The notes: a model not told the origin generated them from the letters alone. 44,827 bases of DNA from JAUASV01 sp047605685 (GCA_047605685.1 JASGFF010000013.1:1-44827), one strand, 5' to 3'. Counted from the stretch's first letter, positions 14,914-23,601 are shown. Translations and numbers: made by a program.

Positions 14914-15845
14914 GGGCGGGCCATCCCCCGCTGCTGGTGATCGGCGAGTCACTCACGGACGTCATCGTGGCCGCGGACGGCTCGCGCACGGCCCTGCCGG
15001 GCGGCAGCCCGATGAACGTCGCCTACGGGCTCGGTCGGCTGGGATTGCCCACGACGTTCGCGACTCGCCTGGGCCGAGACCCGGAGGGCGACGCCATCCG
15101 GACGCACGTCGCCTCCGCCGGGGTGCGCATCCTCGACGATCGGCCGGCATCCGCCACCTCGCACGCGATCGCCCGCATCGACGCGCACGGCGCCGCGCAC
15201 TACCGGTTCGCCGTGGACTGGGAGTTTGAGGCCCGGACTCTTCCCGCCGCTGCGCACGTGCACGCCGGCTCGTTGGGCGCCTTCCTGCCGCCCGGCGGCG
15301 CGGCGGTGCAGCGCTACGTCGAATCGTTGCCCCGGGAGGTGCTGGTCAGCTTCGATCCGAACATCCGCGCAGCCCTGCTGCCGCCGGAGCTCGACCCGCA
15401 CGCCGTGGTGCAGGCCTACTGCCGGCGCGCGGACGTGGTCAAGCTCAGCGACGAGGATTCCGCTTGGCTCTTTCCCGGGGTCGGGGCGCGGGAGGTGCTG
15501 GAGTGGATTCTCGGCTGCGGGGCGGCGATCGCCGTGATGACCCGAGGGGCGGCCGGCAGCCTGCTGCTGTCCCGCCGGGCCATGGTGACCCAGTCGGCGC
15601 TGCCCACGACCGTCGCCGACACGATCGGCGCTGGGGATGCTTTTATGGCCGGGCTCATCGGCGCGATCTGGCTGCAAGGGTTGTCGTCGCAGGCGTTGCG
15701 GGATGCCGATCCGGAGCAGCTCGGCCGCATCGGTCGCTTCGCCGCGGCCGCCGCCGCACTGACCGTCGCCCGCCCCGGTGCTGCACTGCCCTCGCTCGCC
15801 GAGATGGAGGCGGCCCTGCAGCCCTGCCCTGCCCCGGCTCCCTGA
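14910..15845 (+). CDS. PfkB-family carbohydrate kinase (probable fructokinase)
   Basis: The product has 311 residues: an N-terminal GG motif region (ALPGGSPMNVAYGLGRLG) and the C-terminal ATP/catalytic motif DTIGAGDAF (237-245, base Asp243). The family phosphorylates sugars with ATP in the cytosol. As the last gene of the operon it would trap imported fructose as fructose-6-phosphate or fructose-1-phosphate (inference). It starts at the ATG overlapping the ABM gene stop. Confidence 0.88.
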   Translation: MRAGHPPLLVIGESLTDVIVAADGSRTALPGGSPMNVAYGLGRLGLPTTFATRLGRDPEGDAIRTHVASAGVRILDDRPASATSHAIARIDAHGAAHYRFAVDWEFEARTLPAAAHVHAGSLGAFLPPGGAAVQRYVESLPREVLVSFDPNIRAALLPPELDPHAVVQAYCRRADVVKLSDEDSAWLFPGVGAREVLEWILGCGAAIAVMTRGAAGSLLLSRRAMVTQSALPTTVADTIGAGDAFMAGLIGAIWLQGLSSQALRDADPEQLGRIGRFAAAAAALTVARPGAALPSLAEMEAALQPCPAPAP

Positions 15846-15893
15846 ACGGGGCGGTCGAGACCGGCGGCCGTGTCCTCGCCTCAGACGGTATGA

Positions 15894-15980
15894 GTGGTCC
15901 GGGGTGTAGCCCCGGGGCGCCGGGTCCGGGCCTCGCGGCGAAAGTCGTGGGCTACCGAGGCAGAGTCCGCTGCCTGGCCT
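15894..15980 (+). ncRNA. Possible bridge-RNA remnant at the left end of the IS110 element
   Basis: The non-coding leader of the transposase holds two hairpins: CCGGGG/CCCCGG around TGTAG (899-904 with 910-915 in the 15,000s) and GGCAG/CTGCC (15959-15963 with 15970-15974). IS110-group elements are known to encode a structured bridge RNA in this position, which directs target choice. Whether these hairpins are the donor and target loops cannot be decided by eye. Confidence 0.35.
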
Positions 15981-16003
15981 ATCCACATTCGTAGGAGGCC
16001 CCG

Positions 16004-16550
16004 ATGTCCACTGAGCGTACGAGCGTTGGTCTGGACGTGCACGCGCGATCGGTTCGTGCCAGTGCGATCGATGCCGGCACTGGTGAGGTGTTCGAGACGA
16101 CACTGCCGCCGGACGAGGGGCTACGCCCCGGTGATGACCGGGTTGACCGGGCTGCTCGGCCCGGTGGCAGCGGCCTACTTGACCGGTTTCGCGTTGGCCG
16201 TGGAGGTCGGGGACTGGACGCGGTTCACTGGCTGCTCCATCGGCGCATTCCTGGGCCTGACTCCCGCCGAGCACTCCTCGGACGGCAGCAGGCGCCAAGG
16301 TGGGATCACCAAGGCTGGCAACACCCATGCCCGGCGTCTGCTGGTGGAGTCCGCCTGGCTCCACAAACTCCGTTACACCGTTGGGAAAGTCCTCCAGCAG
16401 CGAGGGGACGCCGCCAGCCCCGCTGCCCGTGAACGGGTCGACCTCGGCAACCGACGCCTGCACCACCGGTGGGTCCAGTTCGACGCCCGCGGCAAGAAGC
16501 ACACCGTGGTCACCACCGCCATCGCTCGCAAGCTCGCCGGCTGGTGCTGA
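16004..16550 (+). pseudogene. IS110-family transposase, internally deleted and frameshifted
   Basis: The first about 37 codons from ATG 16004 (VGLDVHARSV ... LPPDEG) match the start of the RuvC-like DEDD domain. After about 16113, the IS110 C-terminal Tnp_20 domain continues in another frame (YAPVMTGLTGLLGPV ... AVEVGDWTRFTG ... ITKAGNTHARRLLVE ... AIARKLAGWC), ending at TGA 16550. About 200 or more internal residues are missing, including most of the catalytic domain, compared with about 400 for intact members. The element cannot transpose by itself. Confidence 0.88.
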
Positions 16551-16806
16551 TCCCCGGCTACCTTGGAGGACTAGGAACGACAACCCAAGCTTGTGACCGC
16601 GTCCCGACGCCCGTGCGCAGCGCGAGGAGCGACCTACGATTCGACTGTGAGTAGCCCGCCAGGGCCACGCTCGACCTCAGGCACCTCCGATGGTCCCGCT
16701 CCTGCCGAACAACCCGTCATGCGGTAACCAATCCGCGCACATCAGTCATGATCGCGCGTCGAGAACGACACGCTGCATCGACACGACAGAGGTCCACAAG
16801 AGAAGC

Positions 16807-16836
16807 TCCCGCCCCCAACGACGGTCCGGGGCGGGA
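16807..16836. repeat. Hairpin in the right non-coding part of the IS remnant
   Basis: TCCCGCCCC pairs perfectly with GGGGCGGGA over 9 bp with a 12-nt loop. It could be a terminator or a structured RNA of the element. Confidence 0.45.
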
Positions 16837-16872
16837 ACTTCGCCCTGCCACTTGACAAGACAGCCCTACATA

Positions 16873-18630
16873 TCAGTCGACGATCGACAGCAGCACGTGA
16901 CCGGATGACACGGTCGTGCCGACCGTCGCGTCGATGCCGGTGACGGTGCCGTCCTTGTGCGCCGCGATCGGCTGTTCCATCTTCATCGCCTCGAGCACGA
17001 CCACGAGGTCGCCGGCGACGACGCTCGCGCCCTCCTCGACGGCGAGCTTGACGACGGTCGCCTGCATGGGCGCCGTCACCGAGTCGCCGGTGACGGCGGC
17101 GACGGCGCCGCCTCCGCGTCGCCGCGGCGCGGGGGCGGCCGAGGAGGGCCCACGGGCGCCGGCGGGCAGCAGCGTCTCCGGCAGCGAGACCTCGACGCGC
17201 TTGCCGTCGACCTCGACGACCACGCTGTGGCGGCCGGCGTCCGGCGGGGTGTCCGTGAGCGATCCGCTCCACGGCTCGATGTCGTTCGCGAACTCGGTCT
17301 CGATCCAGCGGGTGTAGACCCGGAACGGCTCATCGGTGAAGGCCGGATCGCGCACCACCTTGCGGTGGAACGGCAGCACCGTCGGCAGGCCGGCGACCTC
17401 GAACTCGTCGAGGGCGCGCCGGGAGCGCTCGAGGGCGTCGGCGCGATCGGTGCCCGTGACGATGAGCTTGGCCAGCAGCGAGTCGAACGCCCCGGAGATG
17501 ACGTCGCCCGTGGTCACGCCGGAGTCGACGCGCACCCCGGGGCCGCCGGGGAAGCGCAGAACCGAGACCGGGCCGGGCGTCGGCATGAAGTTCAGCCCGG
17601 GGTCCTCGCCGTTGATGCGGAACTCGATGGAGTGCGCCTGCGGCTCCGGGTCCGGGTAGTCGATGAGGCCGCCCTCGGCGATGCGGAACTGCTCGCGCAC
17701 GAGGTCGATGCCGGTGACCTCCTCGGACACCGGGTGCTCGACCTGCAGCCGGGTGTTCACCTCGAGGAACGACACGGTGCCGTCCTTGCCGATCAGGAAC
17801 TCGCAAGTGCCCGCGCCGAGGTAGCCGACCTCCTTCAGGATCGCCTTCGAGGAGGCGTACAGCGCCCGCTGCTGCGCCTCGGTGAGGAACGGGGCCGGCG
17901 CCTCCTCGACGAGCTTCTGGTGGCGGCGCTGCAGCGAGCAGTCGCGCGTCGAGATCACCACGACGGTGCCGGCCGCGTCCGCGAGGCACTGGGTCTCGAC
18001 GTGCCGCGGCTCGTCGAGGTACTTCTCCACGAAGCACTCGCCGCGGCCGAAGGCAGCGACGGCCTCGCGGGTGGCGGACTCGAACAGCTCCGGGATCTCC
18101 TCCCGGCTCCGGGCGACCTTGAGGCCGCGGCCGCCGCCGCCGAAGGCGGCCTTGATCGCCACCGGCAGGCCGAACTCGTCGGCGAAGGCGAGCACCTCGT
18201 CGGCACCGGCGACCGGGTCGACGGTGCCCGGGGCCAGCGGCGCGCCGACGCGCTCGGCGATGTGCCGCGCGCTCACCTTGTCGCCGAGCGCCTCGATCGC
18301 CGCGGGGCTCGGACCGATCCAGATCAGGCCGGCGTCGATGACGGCGCGGGCGAAGTCGGCGTTCTCGGCGAGGAAGCCGTAGCCGGGGTGCACGGCGTCG
18401 GCGCCGGAGCGGCGGGCGACCGAGAGGATCTTCTCGGCGACGAGGTAGCTCTCGGCGCTCGTCGCGCCGCCGAGGGCGTACGCCTCGTCGGCGAGCCTGA
18501 CGTGCCGGGCGTCCCGGTCCTGCTCGGCGTACACCGCGACGGAGGCGTAGCCGGCATCCCGGGCGGCGCGGATCACGCGAACGGCGATCTCTCCACGGTT
18601 GGCGATGAGGACCTTGGTGATGCGCGCCAT
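16873..18630 (-). CDS. accA3: Acyl-CoA carboxylase alpha subunit (biotin carboxylase + BCCP)
   Basis: The product has 585 residues. The N-terminal biotin carboxylase starts KVLIANRGEIAVRVIRAA; the ATP-grasp glycine loop reads AAFGGGGRGLKV, and there is EVNTRLQVEHPVSE. After an Ala/Pro-rich linker, the C-terminal biotinyl domain carries EAMKMEQP, with the biotinylated lysine at about 550. It carboxylates its own biotin with bicarbonate and ATP, and the AccD subunit passes the carboxyl to acetyl- or propionyl-CoA for fatty-acid synthesis. BirA, also in this window, would attach the biotin. The ATG at 18630 was chosen because the fold starts at once; an upstream ATG would add an odd tail. The stop codon directly touches the IS110 remnant. 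Confidence 0.95.
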   Translation of the reverse strand: MARITKVLIANRGEIAVRVIRAARDAGYASVAVYAEQDRDARHVRLADEAYALGGATSAESYLVAEKILSVARRSGADAVHPGYGFLAENADFARAVIDAGLIWIGPSPAAIEALGDKVSARHIAERVGAPLAPGTVDPVAGADEVLAFADEFGLPVAIKAAFGGGGRGLKVARSREEIPELFESATREAVAAFGRGECFVEKYLDEPRHVETQCLADAAGTVVVISTRDCSLQRRHQKLVEEAPAPFLTEAQQRALYASSKAILKEVGYLGAGTCEFLIGKDGTVSFLEVNTRLQVEHPVSEEVTGIDLVREQFRIAEGGLIDYPDPEPQAHSIEFRINGEDPGLNFMPTPGPVSVLRFPGGPGVRVDSGVTTGDVISGAFDSLLAKLIVTGTDRADALERSRRALDEFEVAGLPTVLPFHRKVVRDPAFTDEPFRVYTRWIETEFANDIEPWSGSLTDTPPDAGRHSVVVEVDGKRVEVSLPETLLPAGARGPSSAAPAPRRRGGGAVAAVTGDSVTAPMQATVVKLAVEEGASVVAGDLVVVLEAMKMEQPIAAHKDGTVTGIDATVGTTVSSGHVLLSIVD

Positions 18631-18717
18631 AGTGTCCCTAAGCCTATTGGCCCGGCCGGGTGGGCCGATGTCGGTCGGCGACAAGAAAGCGACGGCCGGT
18701 CCGATGCCTGCCTACAA

Positions 18718-18756
18718 GGTCGGCCGGCAGCGTCGGCCGGCAGGGTCGACCGGCAG
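18718..18756. repeat. 13-bp tandem repeat between maf and accA3
   Basis: The unit GGTCGGCCGGCAG is repeated three times with one or two changes, directly after the maf stop codon. The rest of the 133-bp spacer (18631-18763) holds the accA3 promoter region, with TAGGCT at 18654-18649 on the minus strand as a possible -10. Confidence 0.6.
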
Positions 18757-18763
18757 GGTCGGC

Positions 18764-19393
18764 TTACCGGGTGCCGCCGGGCTCGCGGTTCCAGAGCGCG
18801 GGCCAGCGGATGTCGAAGGAGCGCACGAGCGCGCGCAGCCCGGCCACCGAGAGCCCGACCACGGCGTGCGGGTCGCCCTCGACGCCGCGGATGAAGCCGG
18901 CGCCGCGGGCGTCGAGGGTGAAGGCGCCGGCGACCTCGAGCGGCTCGCCGGTGGCGATGTAGGCCTCGATCTCCTCGTCGTCGATGTCGTCGGCGAAGCG
19001 CACCGTGGTGCTCGCCACCGTCCCCGCGGCGCCGTGCGCGCCGCCACCGCGGTGGTCGACGAGCCAGTGCGCGCTGTGCAGCACGCCGGAGCGGCCGCGC
19101 TGCATCCGCCAGCGCTCGCGCGCGACCGCCGGCTCGTGCGGTTTGCCGTAGGCGACGCCGTCGAGCTCGAAGGCGCTGTCGCAGCCGAGCACGAGGCCGT
19201 CGATGTCGGGGCCGAGCACCGCCTCGGCCTTGAGCCGGGCGAGCATCGCGACCATCGTCGCCGGCTCGAGCGGGCCCGCCGCGCGCACGGCGGCCTCCTC
19301 GTCGACGTGCGAGGGCAGCACGAGCGGCTCGATGCCGGCGGCGCGCAGCGTGGCGAGCCGGGCTGGCGAGGTGGAGGCGAGATAGAGGCGCAC
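18764..19393 (-). CDS. maf: Maf-family nucleoside triphosphate pyrophosphatase
   Basis: The product has 209 residues. It opens RLYLASTSPARLATLRAAGI, the Maf signature (S.SP.R). It also has LGCDSAFELDG and the later Asp/Glu-rich region (VEGDPHAVVGLSVAGLR). Family members hydrolyse modified or non-canonical nucleoside triphosphates to monophosphates in the cytosol. Start GTG (19393) has AGGAG 5 nt upstream. Its place beside accA3 is conserved in actinobacteria. An Ala-rich central part (HGAAGTVASTT) replaces the usual compact loop. Confidence 0.93.
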   Translation of the reverse strand: MRLYLASTSPARLATLRAAGIEPLVLPSHVDEEAAVRAAGPLEPATMVAMLARLKAEAVLGPDIDGLVLGCDSAFELDGVAYGKPHEPAVARERWRMQRGRSGVLHSAHWLVDHRGGGAHGAAGTVASTTVRFADDIDDEEIEAYIATGEPLEVAGAFTLDARGAGFIRGVEGDPHAVVGLSVAGLRALVRSFDIRWPALWNREPGGTR

Positions 19394-19433
19394 CGGAGCT
19401 CCTGTGTCGGTGACCCCGGCCGGCCGCGGCTCC

Positions 19434-19439
19434 TAAGCT
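19434..19439 (+). promoter_or_regulatory. -10 hexamer of the RNA methyltransferase gene (leaderless)
   Basis: TAAGCT is followed by 7 nt and the ATG at 19447. The promoter lies only 40 bp from the divergent maf start. Confidence 0.55.
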
Positions 19440-19446
19440 CGTCGGG

Positions 19447-20685
19447 ATGGCGCAGCAGCACGGGGCCGAGGTCGAGCTCGACGTTACCAACATCGCCCAC
19501 GGCGGCGTCTCGGTGGCCCGTCTCGAGGGCCGGGTGGTGTTCGTCGCCGACGCGATCCCGGGCGAGCGGGTGCGGGCGCGCCTCGCGGACACCCGCAGGG
19601 CAGCGTTCTGGCGCGCCGACACCGTCGCCGTGCTCGAGCCGAGCCCGCACCGGCGCCCCCAGGTGTGGGATGCCGCGGCGCTCGAGCGCGACCCGGCAGA
19701 GCGCGCGGGCGGCGCCGAGTTCGGCCACATCGAGCTCGGCCACCAGCGGGAGCTCAAACGGCGGGTGCTCTCGGACGCCCTGGCCCGCTTCGCCGGGATC
19801 GAGGCCGATGTCGCCGTCGAGGCGGTGCCGGCCGAGAGCCCGGACGGCACCGGATGGCGCACCCGGGTGCGCCTGCACGTCGATGCCGCCGGGCGGCTCG
19901 GCCCGGTCGCGGCGCGCTCCCACCGGGTGGTCCCGGTCGCCTCGCTGCCGCTGGCCACCGCCGGCATCCGGGCGGCCGCGCCGCTGGGCGAGAGGTTCCC
20001 CGGCGAGCGGCGCGTCGACCTCGTCGCCCCCTCGACGGGCGGCGTGCGGCTCGTGGTCGGGCGCCAGCGGCCGGGCCCGATCGTCGAGCGCGTCGGCGAG
20101 CGGGAGTTCCGGCTCGCCGACACCGGCTTCTGGCAGGTGCACCGCGGCGCGGCCGCCCTGCTCACCGCGGCCGTGCAGCAGGCGATCGGCACCGGGGGCT
20201 TCGCCCCCGACGCCGCCAACCTCGACCTCTACGGCGGCGTGGGCCTGTTCGCCGCCGCCGTGGCCGAGCGCTTCGGGTCGGACACCCGGATCACGAGCGT
20301 CGAGGCGGACGCCGGCGCGACCGGCTTCGCCGCGGCGAACCTCGCCGAGTGGCCCGGGGCGCGCGCCGAGACCGGCCGGGTGGAGCACTGGATCGCCCGC
20401 CTCGCCGCCGGGGCGGATGCCCGCGAGCGCTCCCGGCTCGCGGCCGGCACCGTCGTGCTCGACCCGCCGCGGGCCGGTGCTGGCCGCGATGTCGTGCGCC
20501 GGCTCGCCGGGCTCGCGCCCGCGCGGATCGTCTACGTCGCCTGCGATCCGGTGGCCCTCGCCCGCGACCTCGGCGAGTTCGCGCGGCTCGGCTACCGTGC
20601 GCAGCGCATCAGGGCCTTCGACCTGTTCCCGAACACGCACCATCTCGAGACGGTGGTGGCGCTGGTGCCTGACATGGCCGATTGA
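19447..20685 (+). CDS. TrmA/RumA-type RNA 5-methyluridine methyltransferase
   Basis: The product has 412 residues: an N-terminal TRAM (RNA-binding) domain (EVELDVTNIAHGGVSVAR ... FVADAIPGERVRA), then a central domain, then a Rossmann SAM-binding domain (LDLYGGVGLFAAAVAER, 259-275), DPPRAG (339-344) and the catalytic cysteine motif VACDP (Cys366). It would methylate C5 of a uridine in rRNA or tRNA. The N-terminal iron-sulfur cysteine cluster of classical RumA/RlmD is not visible. The exact target base cannot be assigned. Confidence 0.9.
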   Translation: MAQQHGAEVELDVTNIAHGGVSVARLEGRVVFVADAIPGERVRARLADTRRAAFWRADTVAVLEPSPHRRPQVWDAAALERDPAERAGGAEFGHIELGHQRELKRRVLSDALARFAGIEADVAVEAVPAESPDGTGWRTRVRLHVDAAGRLGPVAARSHRVVPVASLPLATAGIRAAAPLGERFPGERRVDLVAPSTGGVRLVVGRQRPGPIVERVGEREFRLADTGFWQVHRGAAALLTAAVQQAIGTGGFAPDAANLDLYGGVGLFAAAVAERFGSDTRITSVEADAGATGFAAANLAEWPGARAETGRVEHWIARLAAGADARERSRLAAGTVVLDPPRAGAGRDVVRRLAGLAPARIVYVACDPVALARDLGEFARLGYRAQRIRAFDLFPNTHHLETVVALVPDMAD

Positions 20686-20761
20686 GATGCGACCGGTTAA
20701 GATGCTGGGTCTGAGGCGTCGCCGACCCGAAGGGCGACATCCTCTGCGGGGAGATTAAAGG

Positions 20762-21505
20762 ATGAACGCGGTTCCGGCCCAGCCGACTTCGCCGCGCGCT
20801 GACCCGGGGACCGTCCGGGTCGCCGTGGTCGACGACCACGAATCGGTGCGGCTCGGGCTGCGGGCCGCCTTCGAGGGCGAGGGCTACCAGTTCCTGCTCG
20901 CCGCGGCGACGGTGCAGGAGCTCATCGACGGGCTCGACGGCCGGGAGTGCGACGTCGTCGTGCTCGACCTGTCGCTCGGCGACGGCTCGACGGTCACCGA
21001 CAACGTCAAGCGGGTGCAGGCGGCCGGATGCCCGGTGCTCGTGCACTCCATCGCCGACCGGGTGGGGCTCGTGCGCGAGGCCCTCGCCGCGGGCGCCGCG
21101 GGTGTCATCCCCAAGGCGTCCGCGACGAAGACGGTGATCACCGCCGTGGCCGCGGTCGCCCGGGGCGAGGTGCTCAACAACCTCGAGTGGGCGACGGCGA
21201 TCGACGCCGATCGGGACTTCGCCAAGGCAGAGCTCGGTCGCCGGGAGCGCGAGATCCTGCACCTGTACGCCTCGGGGCTGCCGCTCAAGCTCGCCGCGCA
21301 GCAGCTGGGCATCGGCTACTCCACGGCCCGCGAGTACCTCGATCGCATCCGCGACAAGTACGTGCAGGTCGGGCGGCCGGCGCCGACGAAGGTCGATCTG
21401 CTTCGCCGGGCCGTCGAGGACGGCATCCTGCCCGGGCTGGACGGCGACGGTGCGGACGACACCGGCACCGATACCGGCACCGGCACTCACACCGCGGAGC
21501 CCTGA
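20762..21505 (+). CDS. Orphan NarL/LuxR-type response regulator
   Basis: The product has 247 residues. The receiver domain carries the acidic pair at Asp24-Asp25, phosphoacceptor Asp69 (VVVLDLSL) and Lys118. The C-terminal helix-turn-helix starts at LGRREREILHLYASGLPLKLAAQQLGI. It ends in a Gly/Asp/Thr-rich tail. No histidine kinase gene is adjacent, so its partner is elsewhere or it is unphosphorylated. The leader is about 55-60 nt with a good Shine-Dalgarno GGGGAG 7 nt before the ATG, and TTAAGAT at about 20696 could be the -10. It is thus one of the few genes here with a clear leader. Confidence 0.88.
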   Translation: MNAVPAQPTSPRADPGTVRVAVVDDHESVRLGLRAAFEGEGYQFLLAAATVQELIDGLDGRECDVVVLDLSLGDGSTVTDNVKRVQAAGCPVLVHSIADRVGLVREALAAGAAGVIPKASATKTVITAVAAVARGEVLNNLEWATAIDADRDFAKAELGRREREILHLYASGLPLKLAAQQLGIGYSTAREYLDRIRDKYVQVGRPAPTKVDLLRRAVEDGILPGLDGDGADDTGTDTGTGTHTAEP

Positions 21506-21587
21506 CCGCGGGCCCGGGCGCTGATGCCCCGACGACGTCAAGTCTGGGCCCTGACAGGCGTCGAGCCTGGGCCCCCTGACAGACGTC

Positions 21588-21622
21588 GAGCCAGGGCGCT
21601 GACCCGAACAGCGCCCTGGCTC
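21588..21622 (+). terminator. Hairpin downstream of the response regulator gene
   Basis: GAGCCAGGGCGCT pairs perfectly with AGCGCCCTGGCTC (13 bp, 9-nt loop). It follows two imperfect 27-bp direct repeats (about 21551-21600, each containing CTGACAG(G/A)CGTCGAGCC). There is no T run, so a terminator role is plausible only as a strong-hairpin type. The rest of the 276-bp gap 21506-21781 shows only a short C5/G5 hairpin near 21757-21769. Confidence 0.5.
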
Positions 21623-21781
21623 GCCTCCAATGCATCGGCGCCGTGGAAGGTCGGCCGATGGATCGGCGGTGTGACTCGAAGAGATACACCTAGCGATGAC
21701 CATCCTGGCCGCGGCGGGCCGGTTCCCGCAGTCGTCATTTCTGGGGACAGCACCGCCCCCGACCGGGGGACAAAACCCGTC

Positions 21782-22009
21782 TCAGCCGGAGAACGAGCGC
21801 CAGCGGCCCGGGCCGGTCACGAGCGGGGTGCGCAGCGCTCGCCGGGCCCGCGACCAGGCGGGGGGCGCCGGCCGCTCGCTGCGGGCGTGCACCTCGGTGA
21901 ACTCGGCGGCGGCGGCCTGCAGCACGGCGGTGACGGCCGCGAGCTCCTCGACGCTCGGCGAGCCGGCGACGACGCGGATGTCGGCCATGCGGATGTCGGG
22001 GGCGCTCAC
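21782..22009 (-). CDS. accE: Acyl-CoA carboxylase epsilon subunit
   Basis: A 75-residue small subunit: IRVVAGSPSVEELAAVTAVLQAAAAE is the usual start of AccE proteins, which then have a basic C-terminus (SRARRALRTPLVTGPGRWRSFSG, ending in a Trp-containing tail). It stabilises the alpha-beta acyl-CoA carboxylase complex in actinobacteria. The GTG start overlaps the accD stop (GTGA), so it is translationally coupled to accD. Confidence 0.9.
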   Translation of the reverse strand: MSAPDIRMADIRVVAGSPSVEELAAVTAVLQAAAAEFTEVHARSERPAPPAWSRARRALRTPLVTGPGRWRSFSG

Positions 22010-23601
22010 AGCGGGATGTTCCCGTGCTTCTTTGCCGGCAGGCTCGCCCGTTTCGTCCGCAGCGCCCGCAGCGCCTTCGTCACAACGATGCGCGTCGCGG
22101 CCGGCTCGATGACGCCGTCGAGCTCGCCGCGCTCGGCGGCGAGGAACGGCGAGGCGACGTTGTACAGGTACTCGTTGGCGAGGTGGGAGCGCACGGCCGC
22201 GACGTCCTCGCCCGCCGCCTCGGCGGCCTTCAGCTCGTTGCGGTAGAGGATGTTGACCGCGCCGGCGCCGCCCATGACGGCGATCTCGGCCGTCGGCCAG
22301 GCGTAGTTGAGGTCGGCGCCGAGCTGCTTGGAGCCCATGACGATGTAGGCGCCGCCGTAGGCCTTGCGGGTGATCACCGTCACGAGCGGCACCGTCGCCT
22401 CGGCGTAGGCGTACAGCAGCTTCGCGCCGCGGCGGATGACGCCGGTCCACTCCTGGTCGGTGCCGGGCAGGTAGCCGGGGACGTCGACGAGGGTGAGGAT
22501 CGGGATCGAGAAGGCGTCGCAGAACCGCATGAACCGGGCGGCCTTCTCGCCGGCGTCGATGTTGAGCGTGCCGGCCATCTGGCCGGGCTGGTTGGCGATG
22601 ATGCCCACCGAGCGGCCCTCGATGCGGGCGAAGCCCACGACGATGTTGGGCGCGAACAGCGGCTGCACCTCGAGGAAGTCGCCGTCGTCGACGAGGTGCT
22701 CGATGACCTCGAGCACGTCGTAGGGCTGGTTGGGGCTGTCCGGGATGATCGTGTTCAGTCGCCGGTCGGCGTCGGTGATCTCGAGCTCGACGTCGCTGCG
22801 GTACTCCGGCGGGTCGGTGAGGTTGTTGTCCGGCAGGAACGACAGCAGCGTGCGCGCGTAGTCGAGGGCGTCGTCCTCGTCCGCGGAGAGGTAGTGCGAG
22901 ACGCCGGTGCGCTGGCTGTGCGTGACGGCGCCGCCGAGCTCCTCCATGCCGACGTCCTCGCCGGTGACGGTCTTGATCACGTCGGGCCCGGTGACGAACA
23001 TCTGGCTGGTCCGGTCGACCATGATGACGAAGTCGGTGAGCGCGGGACCGTAGACGGCGCCGCCGGCGGCCGGGCCCATGATGATCGAGATCTGCGGGAT
23101 GACGCCCGAGCTCGCGGTGTTCAGCCGGAAGATCTCGCCGTACTTGCCGAGTGCGACCACGCCCTCCTGGATGCGCGCCCCGCCCGAGTCGAGCATGCCG
23201 ATGATCGGCACCCCGGTCTTCAGGGCGAGCTCCATGACCTTGATGATCTTCTCGCCGGCCACCTCGCCGAGGCTGCCGCCGAAGATCGTGAAGTCCTGCG
23301 CGTAGACCGCCACCTGCCGGCCGTGGATGGTGCCGGTGCCGGTGACGACGGCGTCGCCGTAGGGGCGCTTCGCCTCCATGCCGAAGGCGTGGGTGCGGTG
23401 CCGGACGAACTCGTCGAGCTCGACGAAGGAGCCGTGGTCGAGCAGCTGCTCGATGCGCTCGCGCGCCGTCTTCTTGCCCTTGGCGTGCTGCTTCTCGATG
23501 GCGGCCGCGCCGCTCGCGGTCACGGCCTCGTGGTAGCGCTCTTTGAGATCGGCGAGCTTGCCCGCTGTGGTCAGGAGATCGGGGCGGGCGTCGTCAGTCA
23601 C
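22006..23601 (-). CDS. accD: Acyl-CoA (propionyl/acetyl-CoA) carboxylase beta subunit
   Basis: The product is a carboxyltransferase of 531 residues: KGKKTARERIEQLLDHGSFVELDEF, the oxyanion-hole glycines in MLDSGGARIQEGV and IMGPAAGGAVYGPALTDF, and the C-terminal half RKAYGGAYIVMGSKQLGAD. It transfers carboxyl from biotin (on AccA3) to acyl-CoA to give malonyl- or methylmalonyl-CoA. Start GTG at 23601 lies 7 nt after TACAGT. It is divergent from birA, whose product biotinylates the alpha subunit. Confidence 0.95.
   Translation of the reverse strand: MTDDARPDLLTTAGKLADLKERYHEAVTASGAAAIEKQHAKGKKTARERIEQLLDHGSFVELDEFVRHRTHAFGMEAKRPYGDAVVTGTGTIHGRQVAVYAQDFTIFGGSLGEVAGEKIIKVMELALKTGVPIIGMLDSGGARIQEGVVALGKYGEIFRLNTASSGVIPQISIIMGPAAGGAVYGPALTDFVIMVDRTSQMFVTGPDVIKTVTGEDVGMEELGGAVTHSQRTGVSHYLSADEDDALDYARTLLSFLPDNNLTDPPEYRSDVELEITDADRRLNTIIPDSPNQPYDVLEVIEHLVDDGDFLEVQPLFAPNIVVGFARIEGRSVGIIANQPGQMAGTLNIDAGEKAARFMRFCDAFSIPILTLVDVPGYLPGTDQEWTGVIRRGAKLLYAYAEATVPLVTVITRKAYGGAYIVMGSKQLGADLNYAWPTAEIAVMGGAGAVNILYRNELKAAEAAGEDVAAVRSHLANEYLYNVASPFLAAERGELDGVIEPAATRIVVTKALRALRTKRASLPAKKHGNIPL

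Larger units (their letters stand above)
15887..16872 (+). mobile_element. Remnant of an IS110-family insertion sequence
   Basis: It contains a deleted IS110-type transposase (separate entry) with about 150 bp of non-coding DNA before it and about 320 bp after it, the latter ending CTTGACAAGACAGCCCTACATATC. The right end abuts the stop codon of accA3 at 16873. The outer limits are estimates, because IS110 elements lack terminal inverted repeats. It separates the fructan operon from conserved chromosomal genes. Confidence 0.75.

Noticed and set aside
21696..22112. A plus-strand frame starting MTILAAAGRFPQSS
   Set aside because: It continues antisense through accE with no recognisable motif or ribosome binding site, and accE has a clear family pattern and coupling to accD.
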